Below, piece by piece: positions 24,875 through 34,082 of a stretch of DNA of 64,000 nucleotides. This DNA is from Sodalis praecaptivus (GTDB lineage: Bacteria; Pseudomonadota; Gammaproteobacteria; Enterobacterales; Enterobacteriaceae). Every line of letters starts with the position of its first letter. Position 1 is the stretch's first letter. The notes under the pieces were generated by a model. It was given only the letters and a program-made list of their open reading frames with translations, was not told where the DNA came from and ran no database searches. The stretch is from assembly GCF_000517425.1 (NCBI RefSeq), contig NZ_CP006569.1, forward strand, positions 1-64,000, in the 5' to 3' direction. The position numbers and the translations under genes were made by a program.

Positions 24875-26073
24875 GCGTCTTCCTCCTGCTGTCTGGGTTG
24901 CCAGGCACCCTGGCCTGTGGGGTAGGGGTAAAGGGTTACGCCCTGCACGACGCGGTTCACTTCGCCGGAGGGGCAGGGATTGTCGGGCGTTACCCCGAGC
25001 GCCAGCGCGGTTTCCAACGCCAGCAGTTGCAGGAACATCAGATACGGCAGGCTGAGCCAGATATCGTCATGCGCGCCGGCGACGGCCAGCGTTTCCGGCA
25101 TATCGGCGTCCCTATCGCCGCTGAGCGCCACGACGCGCCGCGCCAGGCCGTCTTTGCGCAGTTCGTGCAGCAAATCGCGCTCGTAGCCACGACGGTAGGG
25201 ATCGGTCGATAACAGCAGCAGCACCAGCGTTCCGCCGTCTATCATGAATTTGGGACCATGACGCAGACCCAGCGGCGTGTCGTAACGCGAGGCGATACGG
25301 CCGGCCGTCAGCTCGAGAATTTTCAGCGCCGCCTCTTGGGCGACGCCGGACAGACAACCCGCGCCGAGACACACTACGCGCGTGAATCCGCCGCGGGCCA
25401 ATGGCTTACACTGCTGCTGCCATGACGCCTGCTGCTGGTCGCACCAATCGGCAACCGATTGCAGCATTTCGTCGCTCTGCGCCAGCGGCCAAGGGCCCAG
25501 CGTCAGCAGCGTCGCCAGCAGCATGCAGCTAAAGCTGGAGGTCATGGCGAAACCCTGGTCCAGCGCTTCTGACGGCATGAGGAGAGTACGGGCGCGTTGC
25601 CGATTTTGGCCGAAGCGCGCTAATTCTCCCTCGGCGTTACAGGTGATAACGAGGTGATGGCAGTCCGGCAGCATGCGGTCCGCCAGTGTTACCGCGGCCA
25701 GACTCTCGGGGCTATTGCCGGAGCGGCCGTAGGAAACCAGCAGCGTCGGCCGCGTCGGGTGCAGGTAGTGCAGCGGCGCCGGCACGATATCGGTAGTGGC
25801 GCAGGCGACGACATCCCGACCGGTCGCCTCGCACAGCCAGGGCGCCAGGGCGCGGCCGATATAATCCGATGAGCCGGCGCCGCACAGCACAATGCGCAAA
25901 TCCGGCTGGCGCAACAGCGTTTGCAAGAAGGGCTGCCATTGCGGCTGAAGCTGGTGCAATCGCTGGGTCAATCGGCGCCACAGCCAGGGTTGCTGATGGA
26001 TCTCGCGAGCGGTGTGCAAGGCCTGACGCTGCCGCAACCACTCCTCGGGATAGGAATACAGCTGTTTCATCAT
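24871..26073 (-). CDS. agaS: galactosamine-6-phosphate deaminase/isomerase AgaS
   Basis: SIS-domain enzyme which, in E. coli, converts galactosamine-6-phosphate to tagatose-6-phosphate and ammonia. It has 400 residues, against 384 in E. coli. Two SIS domains are visible: CGAGSSDYIGRAL with SYGRSGNSPESLAAV, and CLGAGCLSGVAQEAALKILEL with LGLRHGPKFMID. It is translationally coupled to the downstream IIB gene by a 4-nt overlap. No AgaA deacetylase, AgaY/AgaZ aldolase or tagatose-6-phosphate kinase lies alongside. The start may be ATG 26073 or the next codon. Confidence 0.88.
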   Translation of the reverse strand: MMKQLYSYPEEWLRQRQALHTAREIHQQPWLWRRLTQRLHQLQPQWQPFLQTLLRQPDLRIVLCGAGSSDYIGRALAPWLCEATGRDVVACATTDIVPAPLHYLHPTRPTLLVSYGRSGNSPESLAAVTLADRMLPDCHHLVITCNAEGELARFGQNRQRARTLLMPSEALDQGFAMTSSFSCMLLATLLTLGPWPLAQSDEMLQSVADWCDQQQASWQQQCKPLARGGFTRVVCLGAGCLSGVAQEAALKILELTAGRIASRYDTPLGLRHGPKFMIDGGTLVLLLLSTDPYRRGYERDLLHELRKDGLARRVVALSGDRDADMPETLAVAGAHDDIWLSLPYLMFLQLLALETALALGVTPDNPCPSGEVNRVVQGVTLYPYPTGQGAWQPRQQEEDA

Positions 26074-26087
26074 GATGCTCCTTATCT

Positions 26088-26105
26088 CTGGGAACGTATT
26101 CCCAG
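26088..26105. promoter_or_regulatory. 18-bp palindrome in the agaS leader
   Basis: CTGGGAACGTATTCCCAG is a perfect inverted repeat with 7-bp arms and a 4-bp centre, 15-32 nt upstream of the agaS start on the reverse strand. It may be an operator for the adjacent DeoR-type repressor or a small mRNA hairpin. It does not obviously match the E. coli AgaR operator. Confidence 0.5.
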
Positions 26106-26127
26106 GACAAAACGGGTTCGATAGGGG

Positions 26128-26901
26128 CTAATCGCCGGCGATAATGACCTCTACCCCCATATTGGTCAGCGCCTGCCGGTAGTCATCGGGGATCCGACTG
26201 TCGGTAATCAGCCGCTGGATGCCGGCGGCGGGGCGGATAAGGCAAAAGCTCTTGCGGCCAAATTTACTGGCGTCCGCCACGGCGATGATTTCATGCGCGA
26301 CTTCGCACATGGCTCGATTCAGACTTGCCTCGCCGGCGTGGGGGGTAGTGATGCCGGCCTGCAGATCGAAGCCGTCCACGCCGAGAAATAGCGTGTTGAA
26401 ACGGTAATTGCGCAATTGCTGCTCCGCGGCCGGGCTATACAGCGAATAGGAGTTCCGGCGCACGCTGCCGCCCAGCACCATGACATCCAACTGTTCGTAG
26501 CCCGCCAGTTCGTAGGCGATATTTAGCGCGCTGGTCATCACCACCAAATTGCGCCGCGCCTGGAGATGAGGCGCCATCAGCGATGTGGTGGATCCAGAAT
26601 CGATAATTAACGCTTGACCGTCGCGGACATATTCCGCCGCTTTGGCGGCGATGCGCAGTTTGACGTCGCGGTTGATGTGTCCTTTGTCGCGCAGCGGCCT
26701 GTCAAAGACGAATTGTTGATTAAGCATGGCCCCGCCATAAGATCGCAACGCACAGCCTTTTTTTTCCAGGTAGCGTAAATCGTTGCGAATAGTGACGCAG
26801 GAAACGCCAAACTGTTGGCTCAAACATTCGACGCGCACGCTACCCGTCATACATAAGATTTCGATGATTTTTTCACGACGACTCAGGGTGTCCAGCGCCA
26901 T
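26128..26901 (-). CDS. agaR: DeoR-family repressor AgaR
   Basis: Transcriptional repressor of the aga genes, expected to be released by an amino-sugar phosphate. It has 257 residues, against 269 in E. coli. The N-terminal winged helix-turn-helix contains SRREKIIEIL, VRVECLSQQFGVSCVTIRNDL and the GCALRSYGGAML wing. The C-terminal sensor domain includes DSGSTTSLMA, LFLGVDGFDLQAGITT and VADASKFGRKSF. It is the first gene of the reverse-strand cluster, 54 nt before agaS. GGGAG precedes the start. Confidence 0.9.
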   Translation of the reverse strand: MALDTLSRREKIIEILCMTGSVRVECLSQQFGVSCVTIRNDLRYLEKKGCALRSYGGAMLNQQFVFDRPLRDKGHINRDVKLRIAAKAAEYVRDGQALIIDSGSTTSLMAPHLQARRNLVVMTSALNIAYELAGYEQLDVMVLGGSVRRNSYSLYSPAAEQQLRNYRFNTLFLGVDGFDLQAGITTPHAGEASLNRAMCEVAHEIIAVADASKFGRKSFCLIRPAAGIQRLITDSRIPDDYRQALTNMGVEVIIAGD

Positions 26902-28043
26902 GTTGTTCTGCTCCCGGTTACGGCAATGTCAGCCTGCAGGGTGAGGGATGTGAAAGGATTACCCTTGACCTCGGCCTTATTACAGCAAAGGCCGTAGGAG
27001 CGTGTTGCGAGCACGGTCACAGCTTATTTTTTGTCGCTAAGTGTCTAAAAACACTTTCGTTTCACCTTCAAGCGAAAGCGAAAATACCGCACCTGGTGCA
27101 CTTAAATAAGGTTGGGAAATCGCATTTTACGTCACGCTGATTTCCACAGGATGGGCGAAAACGAAAAAGCCGGTATCGATTTTGCCCGAGTGGGCTTCCC
27201 CTTTCGCATGTGAGCCCGATCGCAAATTTAACAATGAGCGACGGCTTCCGTGCGCCGACACCGCTTCTGATGGTGATGGCGCACGCCTGAAACGGGTAAG
27301 CCATTGTCAGCCACCCGTTATAGTTATTTCGTTGTGGAAATTCGACGCGGGCAGGTGAACGCATAAAAGCCCTTTCACTGACCCCCAACTTCCCAGAACA
27401 CGCCGCCGTGGTCTACGGCGATGCGTCTGCCAACGGCGGGAGATGGCGCAATCCGTGTCCGTTTACCTCCCCTTTCCCTTTATGATCCGGTGGCGCGAAG
27501 GTTACCGGTACCCCTTAGCGCGGCCTACCCGGCGATTACCGCTCGGTGGGGGGCGTCTACATAGGGCTGCGGCGTCGGACATGACAAAGGGACATTCGGT
27601 TATCGATATCACCGTCCTCTCCGCGCGGCGGCGGTATCATTTTAGTGCCAAGCCCTCATTGGCGTATTGTTTACCTTTTGAACGGTAAAATCAGTGAACA
27701 TGGCGGACGAATGGGCGCGGGATCCCGCAACGGGAGGAATCCCCCCGCCTATTGCCGCCGCCGCTTGCCCGTCTAGCCCGGCGCTAATTGGCTGGAAAGC
27801 AGCGCTGTTGGCGGCGGCAATTTACCCGGCGCTCTTGGAACATCGGCAAAAGCGCCGGCGGCGGCATTGCGTGCCGCGATCACTCTTCTTACCTTTGCAA
27901 GAGGCGCCCATGAAAGGAATCATAGCGCGGCCGCGACAATGGGATCGGGATAGCGAAAGCGGGTGCAGGCCTGGTCCAGGCTACAGACGCGCGGCCGCAG
28001 GGCGTCGCCCTAATGGCGCGCCGCGGCCCGAGACCCATTAGCC
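26902..28043. other. 1.1-kb region without a confident gene
   Basis: This spacer between the divergent agaR and the MFS gene at 28044 holds only one frame with any recognisable feature, the Ash-like one at 27068-27388. Frames at 27443-27688 and 27694-28041 lack a family, a ribosome binding site or a plausible protein composition, so I leave them out. A promoter for agaR must lie near 26902-27000, but I see no strong -35/-10 pair. Confidence 0.4.
27068..27388 (-). CDS. possible remnant of a phage P4 Ash / Icd-like small protein
   Basis: A 106-residue frame containing MRSPARVEFPQRNNYNGWLT. The RNNYNG-x-x-TM core resembles the N-terminal part of the Ash family of phage P4 and of Icd-like host division inhibitors found in integrative elements. 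That is recognition from memory and is weak. There is no obvious ribosome binding site, and no integrase or other phage gene is nearby. It may be a relic of an excised element, or chance. Confidence 0.3.
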   Translation of the reverse strand: MGVSERAFMRSPARVEFPQRNNYNGWLTMAYPFQACAITIRSGVGARKPSLIVKFAIGLTCERGSPLGQNRYRLFRFRPSCGNQRDVKCDFPTLFKCTRCGIFAFA

Positions 28044-29249
28044 ATGGGCGGCGTCAGCGGAAAGCGCGCGCAGGCAGTGCCGCCGGCCGGCGGGATCGGG
28101 CAGCGGCGGCTGACGCTGCTGGCGGTGTATTTTGCCGAGCGCCTGCTGTTTCTCGGGGTGAATATCGTCATGCCGCTGCGGCTGGCCAGCGCCGGTGACA
28201 TCGCCAACGCCGAAATCGGCCTGTTTTATGCGTTGCTGCTGGTGGGCTACCACGGCTCGCCGCTCTTCTATAGCCTGTTGGGCCGCTATGCCACGCGTGA
28301 ACAGATTCTCATCCTCGCGGTCGCGCTGGAGTTGGCCGCCCTGCTACTGATTATCGGCGGAGCGGTGGACAATCGCCTCTACCGTCTTGCGCTGCTGGCC
28401 GGCCTGGGGGCCGGTGGGGTCTCCGCCATGCTAAACGGCCTGCTTGCCGCGAGCGGGCCGCGTGCGGCGGCGGAAAAACGCTGGGGCCTGGCCCCCTTAG
28501 CCGATCCTTGCCGGCCGCTGCTTTACACCGCCGCCTTCCTGGCGCCGTGCTGTGGCTGGCTGCCGATCGGCGATTATCGGACGTTTATCATTTTGGTGGC
28601 GGCCGTGCTGCTGGTCTTACTGTGGAATTTCTATCGCCTGGGCGCGCCGGCGTCGGCAACCTCGCCGGGCGAGGCCTTACCCGCCGGGCACAACGCGGCG
28701 CTGCCGCCTGCGGACGGTAAAGGCCTGGATCGGCGTTTCCTAACGCTGTGGCTGGCGACCTGCGGTGCCTGGTCGAGCGGCGCGGTGCTGTATGTTATCT
28801 TGCCGTCTATCGACACGCATCTCTTTGGCAAAGACGATATCAATTATTGGTTTTCATGGTATGCCGTCAACATGGCCGCGCTTACGTTGCTTGAGCGAAA
28901 GGGATACCACAGACGGGCAGGCGGCAGCGCCATGACCGGCCTGCTGCTTATGGCCGCGGCGATAAGCATCATCGTTTGCGCTACCGGTCAGGTCAGCTTG
29001 CTGCTGCTGGCGGTGGCGATACAGACCGCCGGGAGTCATATCGCGTTCGGCTATCTTTATCAGCAGGCGTTGAACGTCTGTTATCGCGGCCGGATGATGC
29101 TGTATTTAAGCCTGCTCTCCTTAGCGGGCGCGCTGGGCGAGGGGGGAGCGCTGGCCGTCTACTGGCTTACGGGCAATGCACGCTTTACTCTGTTGTTGAT
29201 ATTACTGCTGCTATTGCTGGGCGTGGTCATTTTGCGCTTACGCCGCTGA
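28044..29249 (+). CDS. MFS-type transporter of unknown substrate
   Basis: A 401-residue protein with about twelve hydrophobic segments in two halves, separated by a polar loop near residues 205-230. The fold is that of the major facilitator superfamily, but the usual loop 2-3 motif is degenerate (LLGRYATREQILI), so no subfamily can be assigned. The start is uncertain: the ATG at 28044 has no clear ribosome binding site. It stands alone upstream of proP. It could be a drifting or recently acquired gene. Confidence 0.6.
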   Translation: MGGVSGKRAQAVPPAGGIGQRRLTLLAVYFAERLLFLGVNIVMPLRLASAGDIANAEIGLFYALLLVGYHGSPLFYSLLGRYATREQILILAVALELAALLLIIGGAVDNRLYRLALLAGLGAGGVSAMLNGLLAASGPRAAAEKRWGLAPLADPCRPLLYTAAFLAPCCGWLPIGDYRTFIILVAAVLLVLLWNFYRLGAPASATSPGEALPAGHNAALPPADGKGLDRRFLTLWLATCGAWSSGAVLYVILPSIDTHLFGKDDINYWFSWYAVNMAALTLLERKGYHRRAGGSAMTGLLLMAAAISIIVCATGQVSLLLLAVAIQTAGSHIAFGYLYQQALNVCYRGRMMLYLSLLSLAGALGEGGALAVYWLTGNARFTLLLILLLLLLGVVILRLRR

Positions 29250-29368
29250 CATCGCGCTGTCCATCAGGCTAAGCGACGCTAATCATCGCTGTGTTGTGAC
29301 AGGCGCCGCTACCTGAACTAAAATGAGGTTAGGATCTCATTGACATTGTTTTACAGGACATCGCATTG

Positions 29369-30871
29369 ATGAAATTAGGGAAAAGTAAACATAAGCCGCT
29401 GCATATCAACGACATCACCATTATTGATGATGCCAAATTAAAAAAAGCCATTACCGCGGCCGCGTTGGGGAATGCGATGGAGTGGTTTGATTTTGGCGTC
29501 TATGGCTTTGTCGCCTATGCGCTGGGTCAAATTTTCTTTCCGGATGCCGCTCCCGGTATTCAAATGATCGCCGCGCTGGCGACCTTCTCGGTGCCGTTTC
29601 TGGTGCGTCCTCTAGGCGGGGTCTTTTTCGGCGCGCTGGGCGATAAATTCGGCCGGCAGAAGGTCCTTTCGGTCACCATAATCATTATGGCGGTAAGCAC
29701 CTTCTGTATCGGGCTTATTCCCTCCTATGCCTCGATCGGCATCTGGGCGCCGGTGTTGTTGCTGTTGGCCAAACTGGCGCAGGGGTTCTCGGTCGGCGGC
29801 GAGTATTCCGGCGCGGCGATTTTCGTGGCCGAATACTCCCCGGACAGCAAACGGGGTTTTATGGGCAGCTGGCTGGATTTCGGATCCATCGCCGGTTTTG
29901 TGCTGGGTGCCGGCATCGTGGTGCTCATTTCAAGCATCGTCAGCGAGCAAAATTTTCTCGACTGGGGCTGGCGGATCCCCTTCTTCCTAGCGGCGCCGCT
30001 GGGGATTATCGGCCTTTATTTGCGTAATGCGCTGGAGGAAACGCCAACGTTCCAGCAGCATATGGATAAAATGGAGTCCGCCGATCGCGAAACGCTGAAA
30101 GAGCGGCCGCGCCTGTCGGTACGTGAGGTGGCGTCCAAACACTGGAAGGGACTTCTGGCCTGCGTGGGGCTGGTAATCGCGACCAATGTCACCTATTACA
30201 TGTTGCTGACCTACATGCCCAGCTACCTGTCGCACAATCTGCATTATTCGGAAGATCACGGCGTGCTGATTATTATCGCCATCATGGTCGGCATGCTGTT
30301 TGTGCAGCCGGTGGTCGGGCTGTGGAGCGATAAAGTGGGTCGTAAACCCTTTGTCATCGGCGGCAGTATCGGTCTGTTCATCCTGGCGATCCCCTGTTTT
30401 TCCCTGATAAACAGCAACGTGCTGGGACTTATCTTTCTCGGCCTGTTGTTGCTGGCGGTGCTGCTTAACGCCTTTATCGGCGTTATGGCCTCAACCCTTC
30501 CGGCCATGTTTCCCACCCAAATACGCTATAGCGCACTGGCGATTTCCTTTAATATCTCGGTATTGATTGCCGGTTTGACGCCCACCCTGACCGCCTGGCT
30601 GGTGGAGAGCACCGGCAATCTTTACATGCCGGCTTATTATCTGATGGTCATTGCGGTGATCGGGCTGGCAACGGGTATATTCATGCGGGAAACGGCCAAT
30701 CGGCCGCTGAAAGGCGCCAAACCCTCCGCCACCGACCGGGCGGAAGCCAAGGAGATTCTGCAAGAACGTTATGACGATATCGAGCAGCAAATTGATGATA
30801 TTGATACTGAAATTCAGGCGCTGCAAAAAAAACGGCAAACGCTTATCGATCAGCATCCCCATGTAAATTGA
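29369..30871 (+). CDS. proP: osmoprotectant/proton symporter ProP
   Basis: MFS symporter that imports proline, betaine and other compatible solutes when osmolality rises. From the ATG at 29369 (one codon after a TTG) it is 500 residues, the exact E. coli length. Highly conserved blocks include GNAMEWFDFGVYGFVAYALG, AQGFSVGGEYSGAAIFVAEY and NVTYYMLLTYMPSYLSHNLH. The C-terminal helix (ERYDDIEQQIDDIDTEIQAL) is the antiparallel coiled coil that tunes osmosensing in E. coli. It stands alone here. Confidence 0.97.
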   Translation: MKLGKSKHKPLHINDITIIDDAKLKKAITAAALGNAMEWFDFGVYGFVAYALGQIFFPDAAPGIQMIAALATFSVPFLVRPLGGVFFGALGDKFGRQKVLSVTIIIMAVSTFCIGLIPSYASIGIWAPVLLLLAKLAQGFSVGGEYSGAAIFVAEYSPDSKRGFMGSWLDFGSIAGFVLGAGIVVLISSIVSEQNFLDWGWRIPFFLAAPLGIIGLYLRNALEETPTFQQHMDKMESADRETLKERPRLSVREVASKHWKGLLACVGLVIATNVTYYMLLTYMPSYLSHNLHYSEDHGVLIIIAIMVGMLFVQPVVGLWSDKVGRKPFVIGGSIGLFILAIPCFSLINSNVLGLIFLGLLLLAVLLNAFIGVMASTLPAMFPTQIRYSALAISFNISVLIAGLTPTLTAWLVESTGNLYMPAYYLMVIAVIGLATGIFMRETANRPLKGAKPSATDRAEAKEILQERYDDIEQQIDDIDTEIQALQKKRQTLIDQHPHVN

Positions 30872-31096
30872 TCATTGCCCACCTAAGGCTTGCGACCCCG
30901 AGCAGGGCTCTAGCGAGGGTAGGCGCTTTTGCGCCTGCCGGCGTGACGCCGCTCCGGGCGCAGGATTAGACATCGCGCGGCGTCGGCGCACGGGGCGCTG
31001 CTGTGGACACGGGAAGGCTTGGCTGTCGTCGTCGCGTTCGCCGGCCTTTTTCGTTATTTATACAGACAAAAATCAAAAAACTTCCCGGAGGGGAAT

Positions 31097-32386
31097 ATGT
31101 GGCTGGCGGCGGCGATATTTGTGGTGACGATGATATTGGTCATCGCACAACCAAAGGGACTCGGCATTGGCTGGAGCGCGCTCATTGGCGCCGCGCTGTC
31201 GCTGGCGGGCGGCGTCGTGCATTGGAGCGATATTCCATTGGTGTGGCACATCGTATGGAATGCCACCGCCACCTTCATTGCCATTATCATTATCAGTCTG
31301 CTGCTGGATGAATCGGGGTTCTTTGAATGGGCGGCGTTACATGTGGCCCGCTGGGGCAGGGGCGGCGGCAGACGTCTTTTCATATTCATTGTGCTGCTGG
31401 GTGCCTGCGTCGCGGCATTGTTTGCTAACGATGGTGCCGCGCTGATCCTCACGCCTATCGTTATCGCGATGCTGCTGGCGCTGGGGTTTAGCCGGCGCGC
31501 TACTTTGGCCTTTGTCATGGCGGCAGGGTTTATCGCCGATACGTCCAGTTTACCGCTGGTGGTGTCCAATCTGGTCAATATCGTTTCCGCCGATTTTTTT
31601 ACTCTGCCGTTCAATCACTATGCCGCGGTAATGGTGCCGGTAAATAGCGTTGCCGTAATTGCCACCTTGGCAATGCTGTTATTGGTTTATGGCCGTGATA
31701 TTCCCACCGCCTATCCGCTGGCGCGGCTGAAACCGCCGGCGGAAGCCGTGCGCGACCGGCGTACATTCATGACCGGTTGGGGCGTACTCGCGCTATTGCT
31801 GGCGGGGTTTTTCGCGCTTGAGCCGCTGGGGGTACCGGTCAGTCTGGTCGCCGCCGTGGCGGCGTTAATCCTGTATAGCGTGGCGCGTCGCGGCCGGGTC
31901 ATTAATACCGCCCGCGTTTTGCGAAATGCACCCTGGCAGATTGTCATTTTTTCCCTGGGTATGTATCTGGTGGTCTATGGACTGCGCAACGCCGGGTTGA
32001 CCGACCTTCTGGCAAGCGCGCTGAATGGGTTAGCTGCGAGAGGGTTGTGGATCGCGACTCTGGGGACGGGAGTGCTTACCGCGCTGCTGTCGTCGGTCAT
32101 GAACAACCTGCCTTCGGTTCTGATCGGCGCGCTGTCCATCGACGCCAGCAATACCGCCGGCGTGGTACGCCAGGGAATGATTTATGCCAATGTCATCGGT
32201 TGCGATTTGGGGCCAAAAATTACCCCGATCGGCAGCCTGGCTACCTTGCTATGGCTGCACGTGCTGGCGCAAAAAGATATTGCCATCAGCTGGGGCTATT
32301 ATTTTCGCATAGGCATTATGATGACATTACCGGTGTTGCTGATAACGTTGGCGGCGCTGGTGCTGCGGCTGATGTGGGCCCAATAA
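31097..32386 (+). CDS. arsB: arsenite efflux pump ArsB
   Basis: Inner-membrane arsenite/antimonite exporter. From the ATG at 31097, which has a GGAGGGGA ribosome binding site, it is 429 residues, identical in length to E. coli ArsB. The longer upstream frame has no support. Typical segments include [36 protein letters not shown] and [16 protein letters not shown]. No arsR or arsC is adjacent, so it lacks the usual arsenic-responsive repressor and arsenate reductase. They may be elsewhere on the chromosome. Confidence 0.93.
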   Translation: MWLAAAIFVVTMILVIAQPKGLGIGWSALIGAALSLAGGVVHWSDIPLVWHIVWNATATFIAIIIISLLLDESGFFEWAALHVARWGRGGGRRLFIFIVLLGACVAALFANDGAALILTPIVIAMLLALGFSRRATLAFVMAAGFIADTSSLPLVVSNLVNIVSADFFTLPFNHYAAVMVPVNSVAVIATLAMLLLVYGRDIPTAYPLARLKPPAEAVRDRRTFMTGWGVLALLLAGFFALEPLGVPVSLVAAVAALILYSVARRGRVINTARVLRNAPWQIVIFSLGMYLVVYGLRNAGLTDLLASALNGLAARGLWIATLGTGVLTALLSSVMNNLPSVLIGALSIDASNTAGVVRQGMIYANVIGCDLGPKITPIGSLATLLWLHVLAQKDIAISWGYYFRIGIMMTLPVLLITLAALVLRLMWAQ

Positions 32387-32502
32387 ACAGACGCGCTGGG
32401 AGGGGGTCGTTAGCCCCTTCCACATACAGGTTAAAAAAGACACCCGTTGCGGTAATGCACTTGTAAATGAATAAAATGTGATGTAGATCGTCTAATTCAC
32501 CA

Positions 32503-32523
32503 AGACTACTTGTATGGTAGTCT
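32503..32523. promoter_or_regulatory. operator-like inverted repeat upstream of the MFS-cyclase pair
   Basis: Arms AGACTAC (32503-32509) and GTAGTCT (32517-32523) flank TTGTATG. The right half contains GTATGGTAGT (32512-32521), which recurs exactly at 34851-34860 upstream of rspB. The size and partial symmetry suit a GntR/FCD-type regulator such as RspR, encoded at 39443. This is a candidate only. The surrounding spacer (32387-32713) shows no gene. Confidence 0.5.
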
Positions 32524-32713
32524 CCTCACGCCTATCTTTCTTTCTCCGGCGCTCGCTATGCCTGCCGGTCAACACCACCCGCACGCACAACGCTTTGCAA
32601 TAACAACGGCGGCGGGATAGGCGGGGTTATCCCACCCGGTTCCACTTTTTCGCGCTTTTATCATCGCGACGGCGAAGGCCTTCTGTTGATAAAAACGCCA
32701 GGTAGGAAATATC

Positions 32714-34081
32714 ATGACAGACCGCAACAACAATCCTAACCTCATCGACGCCAATCGCCCCGGCGATGCGGCGGTGGTCACGGTACAGGCGCAAAATGCG
32801 CCAAGTGGCCTGCGCCAGCTGCTGCCGAAAGCGCATCCGCTTTCCTGGTGGATGCTGGTCATCACCACGCTCGCGATTTTGATGAATTCGATCGATCGCA
32901 TCATATTACCGACGCTGCTGCCGGCGATAATGAAAGAGTTTAATTTAACGGAAGTGCAGGCCGGCTGGCTCAATTCGCTCAGCTTTTTCGGCACGCTGTC
33001 CGGGGCGGTGATTTTCGGTATTTTTTCCGACTATATCGGCACCGGCTACAAACGCTGCTATAGCTGGAGCGTCGCGGTGTTGGTGGAAGTCATCGCCGGC
33101 GTGGCCACCGCTTTTTGCAAAACGCTGGGGGTATTCCAGGCGCTGCGCGTGGCGATGGGAATGGGAACCGGCGGTTCGGAACCTATCAACGTCGCATTAT
33201 TGGGCGAGTGGTGGCAAAAAGAAAACCGCGGGTTTGCCATCGGCGTACATCATACCGGTTTCCCGCTGGGGCAATTTATCGGTCCGGCGCTCATCGCCGC
33301 TATTCTTGTGTTTGGCACCTGGCGGCAGGCATTTTTATTCATTCCGTTGATCGGGCTGAGTATCGTGGTGATTCAATTCTTTATTGGCACCCGTAAAAAC
33401 CATGAGAAAGTCTGCACCTGGATCCGCGAAAATAACCTGACGGTGCCGGTAGAAGAGCCGGCCGTGCTCCCCGCCGGCAAGAAAAAAGCCTCGCTGGCGG
33501 ACTCGTTTGCCTGCCTGAAAAACCGCAACTGTCTATTGGCGATTGCGCTGATTTTCGGTTTTACCTGGGCTGAAATGGGTATTGCCAACTTCCTCACCCT
33601 GCAATTAACGCGTGATGTCGGGCTGCCGCTGGGCACTGCGGCGATTATTTCCGGCGCCTCGGGGATTACCGGCTGGATAGGGCAAATTTTTTGGGGCGGT
33701 TATTCCGATATGCGCGGCCGCAAGATTTCGCTGGGTATCGTAATCGCCGGATGGATGATTGCCGCGGCGCTGTGTACGTTGATCCACTCCGCCGCCCTTG
33801 GCTGGGGCATCCTGATTTTCTGGGGGTTATTCAGAAACTCCCCGTACCCGGTAGCCTATGCTTTGCTTATTGACTCGGCACCGCAGGCCGCCGCCTCCAG
33901 CATGGGTCTGATGATAGGTCTCGCGGTAGGCATTGCCGGCATTCTGGTGGCGCCGGTGACCGGCTGGATCATTCACGATTTCGGTTTTAATGTCCATTAT
34001 GGCTTTATCGTGGTAGTGCTGCTGCTGTCGTGCATTCCCCTGTGGTTTATCAAAGAAACCGTCGATGTTAAGAAGGCTTAA
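32714..34081 (+). CDS. MFS transporter, metabolite/proton symporter type
   Basis: A 455-residue inner-membrane protein with twelve expected segments and a hydrophilic N-terminal tail of about 40 residues. The first helix begins WWMLVITTLAILMNSIDRII, and the MFS loop motif appears as GIFSDYIGTGYKR and GGYSDMRGRKISL. It is followed one base after its stop codon by a cyclase-type hydrolase, so the two probably handle the same small molecule. An operator-like repeat lies 190 nt upstream. The substrate is unknown; organic or sugar acids are likely from the neighbours. Confidence 0.85.
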   Translation: MTDRNNNPNLIDANRPGDAAVVTVQAQNAPSGLRQLLPKAHPLSWWMLVITTLAILMNSIDRIILPTLLPAIMKEFNLTEVQAGWLNSLSFFGTLSGAVIFGIFSDYIGTGYKRCYSWSVAVLVEVIAGVATAFCKTLGVFQALRVAMGMGTGGSEPINVALLGEWWQKENRGFAIGVHHTGFPLGQFIGPALIAAILVFGTWRQAFLFIPLIGLSIVVIQFFIGTRKNHEKVCTWIRENNLTVPVEEPAVLPAGKKKASLADSFACLKNRNCLLAIALIFGFTWAEMGIANFLTLQLTRDVGLPLGTAAIISGASGITGWIGQIFWGGYSDMRGRKISLGIVIAGWMIAAALCTLIHSAALGWGILIFWGLFRNSPYPVAYALLIDSAPQAAASSMGLMIGLAVGIAGILVAPVTGWIIHDFGFNVHYGFIVVVLLLSCIPLWFIKETVDVKKA

Positions 34082-34082
34082 G

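Noticed and set aside
27443-28041. Two forward frames (81 and 115 residues) upstream of the MFS gene
   Set aside because: No ribosome binding site, no recognisable family, composition like translated GC-rich spacer.
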